A stretch of DNA of 64,000 nt from Planotetraspora phitsanulokensis. Its GTDB lineage: Bacteria; Actinomycetota; Actinomycetes; Streptosporangiales; Streptosporangiaceae. Position 1 is the stretch's first letter. Each line of letters starts with the position of its first letter. The stretch is taken from contig NZ_BOOP01000023.1 in NCBI RefSeq assembly GCF_016863295.1, positions 124,001-188,000 of the forward strand. Reading direction: 5' to 3'. The position numbers and the translations under genes were made by a program. Shown piece by piece: positions 56,897-64,000 of the stretch. The notes beneath the pieces were generated by a model. The model saw only the letters and a program-made list of their open reading frames with translations. It was not told where the DNA came from and ran no database searches.

Positions 56897-58840
56897 TCAG
56901 TTCCAGAAGCTCAGGAACCCGACCCCGAGCCGGTCCAGGAAGTCGCCGACGAGACCGCCCACGAGGTTGCCGACGGTCTCCCTCCCCTGTTGCCGCAGGC
57001 TCGCGATGACCACCGACGGTGCCCGCCACGGCGCCCAGGAGGCGGTCGCGGACATCGCCGTCAGCACGGCGAAGAACGCCAGTGCGCCCACCGCGATCGT
57101 GATGACCATGGCGGCGCCCGGGCTGCGGATGGCGGAGCTCAGCGTCCGCGCGACGGCCTTGCGCGGCGCGCCGCCTCCGGGCAGGAGGAACAACCCGGCC
57201 ACGAAGGCTGCGGCGGCGTACGCGGCCGACCTGTCGGTGCTGAGATCCCCGAGGTAGAAGAGGCCGCCCCACACGCACACGCCGAACATCGCGGCGAGCG
57301 GCACCTGGACCAGGGTCGCGAGCGCGGCCTTGATCAACGCCCACGGGGCGCCGGCCACGGCGATGAGAGGGTCCGCGCCGCTGCTGCCCCGGATGGAGCG
57401 TCGCTCCATGATGCCGTCGAGCAGGTAGTGCACCACGCGCAGGCACACCGACAGGCCGACGGCCACCAGGGCCATGGTCACCGGGAGCAGACAGGTCAGG
57501 GCCACCAGCGCGACGAGCAGGGAGGCCGAGATGAGCGGATGGCTGCCCTTGTACGGAGTCTTCTGCTGGTCCCCCGCCTGCCGGCCCTGCGCGGGGGCGG
57601 CCTGACCGGGCGGCGCGACGTTCGTGCGCGGGTCGGGATATCCGGCCACTCGCTGGTCGGGATGCGGCGGCGGCGCCTGAGCGGCCGGAGGCGGGTAGGC
57701 GGCCGGCTGGTACGGCGCGGGCTGGTAGGGCGGCGGCTGGGCCGGCGTCCCGTAGCCCGGCTGGGCCTGGCCGTACCCCTGCGGCTGCGGCGCGAACGCC
57801 GCCTGGCCCGCCGCGGGCGGCTCGCGGCGCGGGCGCTCCCGCTTGACGTAGTTCACCGGGGGGAGCAGATCGGAGTAGCTGTCGTCGGTGACGTCCGCGC
57901 CCTGCCGCCGGTCCGGGCGTCCCGGCCAGGTGACGTCGTCGTCGAGGACCCTCGTCCCGTCCGTGACGCGCCCGCTGTCCACCGTCGCGCCGAGCACTCT
58001 GGTGCCGCCGTCCTGCGCGTTCTCGTGCAGCACGGTCACGGAGGGATCGAGCGTCTGGGTGAGCCTCAGCAGCGACCCGGCGGAGGGGCGGGTGCCGACC
58101 TCCGTGGCCAGCGCGAGCCTGAGCCAGGCACGCAACCATCCCGGCGCCTGGTCGATGTTCGCCTTGCCCTCGAGGATACGGAAGCAGACCGCCTCGAACG
58201 TGCCCGTGCCGAACGGCGCCTTGCCGGTCGCCGCGAAGAACACCGTGGCCGCCAGAGCGTGCACGTCGGCGGCCTGGGTGATCTCCGAGTCGCGGATGAT
58301 CTCGGGGGCCAGGTATCCGGGGGTGCCGACGAACATCCCCGTCTGGGTGAGCCGGGTGGCGTTGACCAGATGCGCGATGCCGAAGTCGATGACGAGCGGC
58401 TCCCCGCCGACGAGCATCACGTTCGCGGGCTTCAGATCACGATGGATGACGTCGGCGGCGTGAATCGAGGTGAGCGCCTCGCACAGCCCGCGGGCGAGAC
58501 GGATGATCTCCCCGTCCGGCAGCGGCCCGTCCTCCTGCACGGTCTGCTCCAGCGTCCGGCCGGGCGCATACCTGGTCACGATGTACGGCAGGGCGCCGGT
58601 CAGGTCGGCGTCGAGGACCTCCGCCACCCGCCTGCTCCGGACGCGCCGCATGGTCTCGACCTCGCGGGTGAGACGGTCGCGCGCCTTGAGGTCCGAGGCC
58701 ACGTGGGGATGCAGGACCTTGACGGCCACCTCGCGGCCCTCGGCGTCCAGCCCGAGGTGGACGACTCCCATGCCGCCCTCGCCGAGCTGGCGTAACAGCC
58801 GGTAGGGGCCGATCCGTTCCGGAGCCTCAGTAGCCGACAT
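56897..58840 (-). CDS. Membrane Ser/Thr protein kinase (second of three)
   Basis: A 647-residue kinase. The catalytic domain has GEGGMGVVHLG (20-30), Lys41, HRDLKPAN with Asp135, DFG with Asp152 and GTPGYLAPEIIRD. A Thr-rich region with possible autophosphorylation sites (GGTRVLGATVDSGRVTDGTR) leads to a Pro/Tyr/Gln-rich linker (AQPGYGTPAQPPPYQPAPY). Four or five C-terminal membrane segments follow (ISASLLVALVALTCLLPVTM, MVITIAVGALAFFAVLTAM). GGGGGAC precedes ATG 58840. It lies 11 bp after the first kinase. Confidence 0.92.
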   Translation of the reverse strand: MSATEAPERIGPYRLLRQLGEGGMGVVHLGLDAEGREVAVKVLHPHVASDLKARDRLTREVETMRRVRSRRVAEVLDADLTGALPYIVTRYAPGRTLEQTVQEDGPLPDGEIIRLARGLCEALTSIHAADVIHRDLKPANVMLVGGEPLVIDFGIAHLVNATRLTQTGMFVGTPGYLAPEIIRDSEITQAADVHALAATVFFAATGKAPFGTGTFEAVCFRILEGKANIDQAPGWLRAWLRLALATEVGTRPSAGSLLRLTQTLDPSVTVLHENAQDGGTRVLGATVDSGRVTDGTRVLDDDVTWPGRPDRRQGADVTDDSYSDLLPPVNYVKRERPRREPPAAGQAAFAPQPQGYGQAQPGYGTPAQPPPYQPAPYQPAAYPPPAAQAPPPHPDQRVAGYPDPRTNVAPPGQAAPAQGRQAGDQQKTPYKGSHPLISASLLVALVALTCLLPVTMALVAVGLSVCLRVVHYLLDGIMERRSIRGSSGADPLIAVAGAPWALIKAALATLVQVPLAAMFGVCVWGGLFYLGDLSTDRSAAYAAAAFVAGLFLLPGGGAPRKAVARTLSSAIRSPGAAMVITIAVGALAFFAVLTAMSATASWAPWRAPSVVIASLRQQGRETVGNLVGGLVGDFLDRLGVGFLSFWN

Positions 58841-58851
58841 GTCGTCCCCCG

Positions 58852-60969
58852 TCACCGATACCCCGTCCCGTGAAGCTCCGTCAGGCGTTGCTGCACTGAT
58901 TGAACGTCGACCGAACCCCACAAGTCCCCTGCTATTGGTCTACCCGTGAAGCTGGTGAGCGCGACCAGCCCCACCAGGGTCGCGAGGACGCCGGCCCCCC
59001 AGGCCAGCTTCACCGCGGCCGCGCCGCCCGGCACCAGCGATGCGAGCATGCGCCGCATCTGCCGGCCGGGCGCCTGCACCCCCGGCCCCGCGCAGACGAT
59101 CAGCAAGCCTACGGCGACCCCCCAGCTCACCGCGGCGGAAACGGTCATCGATCGCGCCAGGAGTGCGAGCAGCACCGTCACGAACGTCCCCGGCACCGCG
59201 GCGAGCGGCACGAGCAGGGCCGTGACGGCGATCGACTTGATCAGCGCGGCCGGCTCCGCCAGCACGCGGACCACGTCCGCCGCCGCCGCGCCCGCCGGCC
59301 TCTTCCTGCTCAGACGCGGCTGCGCGAGGTCGGCGGCCCTCAGCAGGACGACCGCGGGCAGGGCGACCAGGCACACCCGCATCGGCGCGATCACCGCCAG
59401 GCCCGTCATGGCGATCAGCAGCATCGTGCCGGCCACGCCGTACACCTTGGACTGCCGCAGCGCCATGCCGCCCGTCATCGGGGCGGCCTGGGCGGACGGC
59501 GCCGTGTTGGCCGCGTTCGCCGCGTTCGCCACGCCTGCCATGCCCGGCGCGGCTGCCATTCCCGCTGTTCCCGGCGCGCCCATGGCCGGGGACGCCACAT
59601 GCGGCGCCGCCCGGTACGGAGGGACCCCGTGCGGTGGGGGCGTGTCGCGCGGGGGGACGCGTACGGTCGGCAGGAACGGCGCCGGATGCGGCTGCTGCAC
59701 CCTCGGCGTCTGCTCGTAGGTACTCGGCGGGGTGACCCCGGGGGCCTGCTCGTAGAAGGCCTGGCTGGGCATGGCCGACTCGCGGAGCTCCTCCGAGGTG
59801 ACCCTCCTGGTGGGGATGTCACCCTCCGCCGGAGGCCTGCCCGACGGGCCGGTCCCCCATCCGGGCCGGCCGGGGTCGGCGGGACGGCCGGCCGTCCCGG
59901 TCGGGATGCCCGCCTTGCGCAGGTCCTCCCCCGTCACCCGGACGGTGGGGAACGGGTCGCCGCCGTGCTGGGCGGGACCGTCGTCGAGAAGCGACACGAA
60001 CTCCCCGGCGGGCGCGCCGGACGCCGCCGGAGCGGGCCTCGCGTACCCAGGCTGCACGGCAGCACCGGCAGGGCCGGAGGCGCCCGGCGGCAGGGAGGCG
60101 CCGGTCCTGTCCCACCGGGCCGCCTCGTCGACCTCCGCGACGGTGGAGATCTCGTCGGGCGGGGTGTACTGGGAGCGGCGCGGCGTCAGACGATCGATCC
60201 ACTGGAGCAGTTCGGCCGCCGCGGGGCGCTTCGCGGGGTCCCGGTGGAAGGCGGCCCTCAGCACGGGACGGAGCAGGTCGGGCGCGGCGTCGACGTTCGC
60301 CTTGCCGGACGTGATGTTGAAGAAGATCATCTCCAGCGTGCCCTTGCCGAACGGCGGCTGGCCCGTCGCGGCGTACAGCAGCGTGCCGGCCCAGGCGTGC
60401 ACGTCGACCTCGGACCCGCCCTCCTGGCCTTCGATGATCTCGGGCGCCAGGTATCCCGGGGTGCCGATGAACATCCCGGTCTGCGTCAGCCGGGTGGCGT
60501 CGACAGCCTGGGCGATGCCGAAGTCGATCAGCACCGGCTCCTCGTCGAGCATGAGCACGTTGCCGGGCTTCAGGTCACGATGGATCACTCCGGCGGCGTG
60601 CACGGCGACGAGCGCCTCGGCCACGCCCCGGGCCACCTTGAGCAGGACGTCGAGCGAGAAGGCGCCGTCCTGTTTGACCATCTCGTCGATGGCGCGGCCG
60701 GGCACGTAACGGGTGACGATGTACGGCCGCCGCCCGGTCACGTCGGCGTCGACGACCTCGGCGATGTGCGAGCCGCGGACCCTGCGCATGGTCTCGACCT
60801 CGCGCGACAGCCGCCTGCGCGCGACGTCGTCGCCGGCCACCTCGGGGCGCAGGACCTTGACCGCCACCTGCCTGCCGCGGGCGTCGAGGGCGAGGTGAAC
60901 CACACCCATGCCGCCCTCTCCGAGCCGCTTCAGCAGCCGGTATGGGCCCAGTCGGTCGTCCTGATTCAT
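58852..60969 (-). CDS. Membrane Ser/Thr protein kinase (first of three)
   Basis: A 705-residue kinase. The catalytic domain has GEGGMGVVHLA (17-27), Lys38, HRDLKPGN with Asp132, DFG with Asp149 and GTPGYLAPEIIEG. The long linker holds three similar Thr/Val-Arg motifs, PTVRVTGEDLRKAGIP, PTRRVTSEELRESAMP and PTVRVPPRDTP. These look like repeated phosphorylation or docking sites. Ala/Met-rich and hydrophobic C-terminal segments follow (AGTMLLIAMTGLAVIAPM, VSWGVAVGLLIVCAGPG). It is first in the operon; TATGGT lies 9 nt before the ATG. Confidence 0.92.
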   Translation of the reverse strand: MNQDDRLGPYRLLKRLGEGGMGVVHLALDARGRQVAVKVLRPEVAGDDVARRRLSREVETMRRVRGSHIAEVVDADVTGRRPYIVTRYVPGRAIDEMVKQDGAFSLDVLLKVARGVAEALVAVHAAGVIHRDLKPGNVLMLDEEPVLIDFGIAQAVDATRLTQTGMFIGTPGYLAPEIIEGQEGGSEVDVHAWAGTLLYAATGQPPFGKGTLEMIFFNITSGKANVDAAPDLLRPVLRAAFHRDPAKRPAAAELLQWIDRLTPRRSQYTPPDEISTVAEVDEAARWDRTGASLPPGASGPAGAAVQPGYARPAPAASGAPAGEFVSLLDDGPAQHGGDPFPTVRVTGEDLRKAGIPTGTAGRPADPGRPGWGTGPSGRPPAEGDIPTRRVTSEELRESAMPSQAFYEQAPGVTPPSTYEQTPRVQQPHPAPFLPTVRVPPRDTPPPHGVPPYRAAPHVASPAMGAPGTAGMAAAPGMAGVANAANAANTAPSAQAAPMTGGMALRQSKVYGVAGTMLLIAMTGLAVIAPMRVCLVALPAVVLLRAADLAQPRLSRKRPAGAAAADVVRVLAEPAALIKSIAVTALLVPLAAVPGTFVTVLLALLARSMTVSAAVSWGVAVGLLIVCAGPGVQAPGRQMRRMLASLVPGGAAAVKLAWGAGVLATLVGLVALTSFTGRPIAGDLWGSVDVQSVQQRLTELHGTGYR

Positions 60970-61074
60970 GGCCTAAGCACCATACCGACTAAAACACCGT
61001 CCATGAGTGAACCATCGCGCCACATTCCTAGTAAGCACAACGCCACAGAATGGTAAGTGGTTTCCCCCGAACGG

Positions 61075-61605
61075 TCACAGTGTGAGGGCGACGACCTCCG
61101 CACCGGTCGCCTCGACCAGGGCCTCACCGGAAAGCCCCAGCTTGGAACGGCGAACGCCACTCCCGATCACCACAAATGAACGACGAGTCACATTTTCGTC
61201 AACGAGGACGGGCCAGTCGGCGGGCAGCCCCACGGGGGTGATGCCTCCGTACTCCATCCCGGTGATCGCCACGGCGTCCGCCTGTGGGGCGAACGACGCC
61301 TTGCGGGCGTCCAGGTGCCTGCGGACGACCCCGTTCACGTCGGCACGATCGGTCGCCAGCACCATGACGGCGGCGTAGCGGGTCTCGCCGCCCCGCTTGG
61401 CCGCCACGATCACGCAGTTGGCCGAGTCCTCCAGGGCGACGCCGTACCGCTCGCAGAACGCGGCCGTGTCCGCCAACTCCGCGTCGATCTCCGCCACCGT
61501 GAGACCGGCGCCGGACAACGGGAAGCCGGGTTGCGAGATCGCCTTGGCCACCGGGTCCGCGACGAGGTCGAGCCTGTCGGCGGCGGGAGTCCAGTCGAGC
61601 TGCAT
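61075..61605 (-). CDS. YbaK/ProX-type aminoacyl-tRNA deacylase domain protein
   Basis: A 176-residue protein of the YbaK/EbsC fold, which hydrolyses mischarged tRNAs such as Cys- or Ala-tRNA(Pro). Key segments are SANCVIVAAKRGGETRYAAV (substrate lysine region), ARKASFAPQADAVAITGMEYGG, ITPVGLPADWPVLVDENV and FVVIGSGVRRSKLGLSGEAL. Start 61605 is 1 bp past the upstream oxidase stop, so the two are co-transcribed. The exact substrate is unknown. Confidence 0.88.
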   Translation of the reverse strand: MQLDWTPAADRLDLVADPVAKAISQPGFPLSGAGLTVAEIDAELADTAAFCERYGVALEDSANCVIVAAKRGGETRYAAVMVLATDRADVNGVVRRHLDARKASFAPQADAVAITGMEYGGITPVGLPADWPVLVDENVTRRSFVVIGSGVRRSKLGLSGEALVEATGAEVVALTL

Positions 61606-61606
61606 C

Positions 61607-63163
61607 TCAGCCCTCCTTCAACACGCGCTGGTGCAGTTGCGTGACCACCTTACGGGCGGAGTCGAGGGCCCCGGCCTGCCAGGCGATGAGGTGGGTGAGC
61701 CAGTCCCCGGCGAAGTAGACCCGGCCCGCGGGCTCCTGGAGCAGCGTGAACTCCGCGCCGTAGGAGGGCCACCCGACCCACGCGCCCTCGATGTGGGGCT
61801 GCTTGCGCCATGCGATGGAGACGCTGCTCAGGAGCTCGGTCCGGTACTTGTCGCCGTGGACGCGAATACCCTGCTGGATCGCCCGGCGTTCGCGGTCCGC
61901 GTGTTTCATCGCCGCGTAGGAGTCGGCATCGGCGTTGAGGTTGTAGTAGCCGACCACCAGACCCTGGACGCCGTTGAATCCGTACGACGGATACCAGATG
62001 TGCGAGATGTCCATGTCGGTCTCGGTGATGCCACCGTAGATGCGCTCGTCGGTCTCCCACCATCTACGGCGGTACTCGAGCCCGATCTTGCCCGCGGAGA
62101 GCGGCGTCGGGGTCCGCAGGGCGGCCACGACCCGGGCGTCGAGGTTGCCGGAGGTCCTGGCGAGAATGTGAGGCGGCATGGCCGCGACGCAGTAGTCCGC
62201 CTTGACCGACCCGCCGCCGTGGACCACCTCGACGCCGTCGGGCAGGTTCGTGATCTTCGTGACCTGCGTCGACGTCTGGATGCGGTCCCTGCCCACCGCG
62301 TCGGCGAGCTTGTTCGCGAGGCTGTCCATCCCGCCCACGGGCTGGAACATGGGCATCGCCTGGTCGTAGTCGAAGGGGAAGGCGACCGTGCGGCCGAGGC
62401 CGTAGCGCAGCACCTCGGACATCGGCGGTAGTGGCCCCGGGCTCGTTCCGGCGTCGACGCCCGGGTCCGTCCGGTAGCCCCTGCGGGAGGTCCCCCGGTA
62501 GACGCCATCGTCGGAGAGGCCGCCGAACTCCGACACGAAGTCGAGCAACACCTCCCGGTCCGCCGACGTCACCATCTTGTCGAGCGTCCCCGCGTTCGTG
62601 GCCTTGGCCAGCAGCTCGCTCATGTACCCGTAGGTGTCGGCGCGTGCCATCCGGGTCCGGACGGGGGCCTTCATGCCGCTGTTGAAGGTGTAGCCGTTGG
62701 GATTGTCGTTGACGAACACCTCGACGGGGACGCCCAGCTCACGGCAGTAGTCGAGGGTGAGCATCCACTGGGCGATGCGCGCGGGCCCGGCGTTGAAGTA
62801 GACACCTTCGCCGAACCTGGCCTCCTGCGTCTCCCCGCCCAGCTCGGTGATCTTGTCGCCGCCCCTGATGGTGAAGCTGCGCCCGCCGACCCGGTCGCGC
62901 GCCTCCAGCACCGTGCAGTCGTAGCCGGCCTTGCCGAGCTCGTAGGCGGTCGCGAGGCCCGCGATCCCCGCGCCGAGGATCACGACCTTGGCGGCCGCCT
63001 TGCCGCGTAACGCGAAGTCGGACCGTTGCGGCGGGGCGTAGTCGTCCTCGTGGCGGTCGGGCGCCAGGCCGAGGGCGCCCATGGCCGCGTACATGGCTCC
63101 TGCCCCGCCCGCGACGCCGAGCCCCACCAGCAGGGCCCGCCGTGAGATCGTCCCCTCGCTCAT
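61607..63163 (-). CDS. Tat-exported flavin monoamine oxidase family protein
   Basis: A 518-residue FAD oxidoreductase. A twin-arginine signal (ISRRALLVGLGVAGGAGAMY) precedes the FAD-binding VVILGAGIAGLATAYELGKA and LEARDRVGGRSFTIRGG. The C-terminal FAD contact is RVYFAGDWLTHLIAWQAGALDSARK. Similar to L-amino-acid/monoamine oxidases; the substrate amine is not predictable. Export in folded form with bound FAD is expected. It is followed at once by the YbaK-type gene. Confidence 0.88.
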   Translation of the reverse strand: MSEGTISRRALLVGLGVAGGAGAMYAAMGALGLAPDRHEDDYAPPQRSDFALRGKAAAKVVILGAGIAGLATAYELGKAGYDCTVLEARDRVGGRSFTIRGGDKITELGGETQEARFGEGVYFNAGPARIAQWMLTLDYCRELGVPVEVFVNDNPNGYTFNSGMKAPVRTRMARADTYGYMSELLAKATNAGTLDKMVTSADREVLLDFVSEFGGLSDDGVYRGTSRRGYRTDPGVDAGTSPGPLPPMSEVLRYGLGRTVAFPFDYDQAMPMFQPVGGMDSLANKLADAVGRDRIQTSTQVTKITNLPDGVEVVHGGGSVKADYCVAAMPPHILARTSGNLDARVVAALRTPTPLSAGKIGLEYRRRWWETDERIYGGITETDMDISHIWYPSYGFNGVQGLVVGYYNLNADADSYAAMKHADRERRAIQQGIRVHGDKYRTELLSSVSIAWRKQPHIEGAWVGWPSYGAEFTLLQEPAGRVYFAGDWLTHLIAWQAGALDSARKVVTQLHQRVLKEG

Positions 63164-63207
63164 GCGCGGACCCCGGAACGTCCCCGCCGGCCCAGCCCCT
63201 CATCGGA

Positions 63208-63274
63208 CGCGATCATGCATGCCATTCCCGCACATCCAGCCCCACCAGTCACACCGGCAAGCGTGATCATGTAT
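63208..63274. repeat. 54-bp TGATCA-box repeat, third locus
   Basis: Read on the minus strand, ATACATGATCACG (63274-63262) is followed by ATGCATGATCGCG (63220-63208), 54 bp apart. CTGGTG falls at unit position 27, as CTGGTC or CAGGTC does in the other units. It lies downstream of the M55 peptidase gene on the same strand and upstream of the oxidase gene. Confidence 0.6.
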
Positions 63275-63324
63275 GCCTTCCAGATTCGACCGGCCTCAAC
63301 GCGTTACGCGACCCCGCGCAGCGA

Positions 63325-64000
63325 TCAGCCGTACACCCCGCTGCCGCATGCGATCCGGCCGGCGATGGTGGCGAAGATACCGAAGAGGGACATGATGTCC
63401 CAATAATCGTCTGTGGTGAACTCGGTGTGCCTCGGGCCGACCAGCCTGGTTCCGGGGACGATCGCACAACCGGCCGCGATCGCGGTGGAGTTCCACTCCA
63501 CACCCAGCGTGTACGGCGGGCTCACCTGATAGGGCCGGAAGTCGGACAGCCGGCCGAGGGCCCTGGCCGCGGCCTCACGGATCCGGGCCTGGGCGACGCT
63601 CGGCGGCAGCAGTTCGGCGGAGAACCTGTCGATGCCCTTCTTCACCGCGACCGTCTCGACGTCGCCGAGCACCTCCCGGGCCTCCTCGCACGCCGCCTCG
63701 TCACCGGTGACGAGCACGACGGGCACGCCCAGCGAGCCGGCGAGGCCGGCGACCAGCCGAGTCTCGCCGCAGATCTCACCGTTCAGGTAGACGTTGTGGA
63801 TCTCCTTGCCCATCCACGTGTGGTTGAGCACACCGTGCTGGACACCGGCACGGGCGTGATACCCGGCGAAGCAGGCCGCGTCGAAGTCGCCCGACAGGCC
63901 CTGCCCCATCCGGTGCGGCTTGCCCGGCCCCCTGATCAGCGAGGCCCGCGGGTCGATCAGGTCGATCCGGAGGTTCTTGGTCGATCCGTGCGCGTCGTTG
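63325..64000 (-). CDS. M55-family D-aminopeptidase (DppA-like), partial
   Basis: The C-terminal 224 residues; the start lies beyond the right edge. The visible part opens with NDAHG, the zinc-ligand motif of M55 peptidases, then LRIDLIDPRASLIRGPGKPH, CFAGYHARAGVQHGVLNHTW (second His site), NGEICGETRLVAGLAG and VSPPYTLGVEWNSTAIA. DppA-type enzymes cleave D-Ala-D-Ala-like or other D-amino peptides in the cytoplasm, as decamers. There is no sign of a dpp transporter in the visible part. Confidence 0.88.
   Translation of the reverse strand, partial: NDAHGSTKNLRIDLIDPRASLIRGPGKPHRMGQGLSGDFDAACFAGYHARAGVQHGVLNHTWMGKEIHNVYLNGEICGETRLVAGLAGSLGVPVVLVTGDEAACEEAREVLGDVETVAVKKGIDRFSAELLPPSVAQARIREAAARALGRLSDFRPYQVSPPYTLGVEWNSTAIAAGCAIVPGTRLVGPRHTEFTTDDYWDIMSLFGIFATIAGRIACGSGVYG

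Noticed and set aside
56856-58139. Extension of the third kinase frame to 879 codons
   Set aside because: The extra part overlaps the second kinase in another frame. A good ribosome binding site and the kinase N-terminus mark 56855 as the start.
58900-61056. 718-codon plus-strand frame
   Set aside because: Antisense to the first kinase; Arg/His/Gly-rich composition is typical of a shadow frame.

Overview
The window is a 64-kb piece of a GC-rich actinomycete chromosome. Gene content points to a filamentous member of the order Streptosporangiales, but the genus cannot be fixed from the sequence alone. The evidence is near-uniform high GC at third codon positions, frequent GTG starts, multiple Ser/Thr kinases, DUF1707-FHA and VanW-type proteins, and the core gene order. 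That order (gltX, FAH-family hydrolase, leuB, serA, ilvC-ilvN-ilvB, gatB-gatA-gatC, ligA, MetE-like, mnmA, iscS, etfA, etfB) parallels the Rv2992c-Rv3029c stretch of Mycobacterium tuberculosis as I remember it, with lineage-specific genes inserted. No tRNA, rRNA, CRISPR array, insertion sequence or prophage gene was seen.

Layout. 1-712: N-terminal part of a secreted S8 peptidase. 1077-9991: gltX, an FAH-family hydrolase, an IsdG-type haem monooxygenase, cimA behind a leader-peptide attenuator, an O-methyltransferase, ilvE, leuB and a ROK repressor. 10173-14187: a xylose-type sugar ABC transporter operon with a ROK kinase, divergent from the repressor. 14188-14754: a regulatory region with palindromes, a possible leader peptide and a 36-codon ORF. 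14755-18986: serA, an SseB-like protein and a GPH-family sugar symporter. 19003-22921: a PadR/ABC ATPase/FtsX permease operon. 23182-26400: a CAP-domain lipoprotein, DUF1707-FHA and a DacB-type carboxypeptidase. 26500-30088: ilvB-ilvN-ilvC behind a second attenuator. 30121-30456: a large inverted-repeat element. 30470-43564: two membrane GGDEF-EAL proteins, a 2-hydroxyacid dehydrogenase, a sugar dehydrogenase lipoprotein, a VanW protein and gatCAB. 43871-51441: ligA, MetE-like, UPF0173 hydrolase, mnmA, an unknown protein and iscS. 51547-55207: TetR/MFS pair and etfB-etfA. 55500-60969: three paralogous membrane Ser/Thr kinases. 61075-64000: YbaK-type deacylase, Tat-exported amine oxidase and a partial M55 peptidase.

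How the genes fit together. Branched-chain amino acid synthesis is scattered over four places: cimA (isoleucine precursor), ilvBNC, leuB and ilvE. Both cimA and ilvB are preceded by short ORFs rich in Leu/Ile/Val codons and by a terminator, so ribosome-mediated attenuation is likely. The sugar operon has its own ROK repressor and a palindrome in the divergent promoter region. gatCAB, gltX, mnmA and iscS serve tRNA charging and thiolation.

The most unusual observations are non-coding. One is a short intergenic repeat (box GTGCATGATCACG, 53-bp period, conserved internal blocks) found at three or four gene 3' ends. A second is a 336-bp imperfect palindrome upstream of ilvB. A third is a set of start codons with TANNNT-like hexamers 6-7 nt upstream (probable leaderless transcripts), including a symmetric divergent pair only 19 bp apart.
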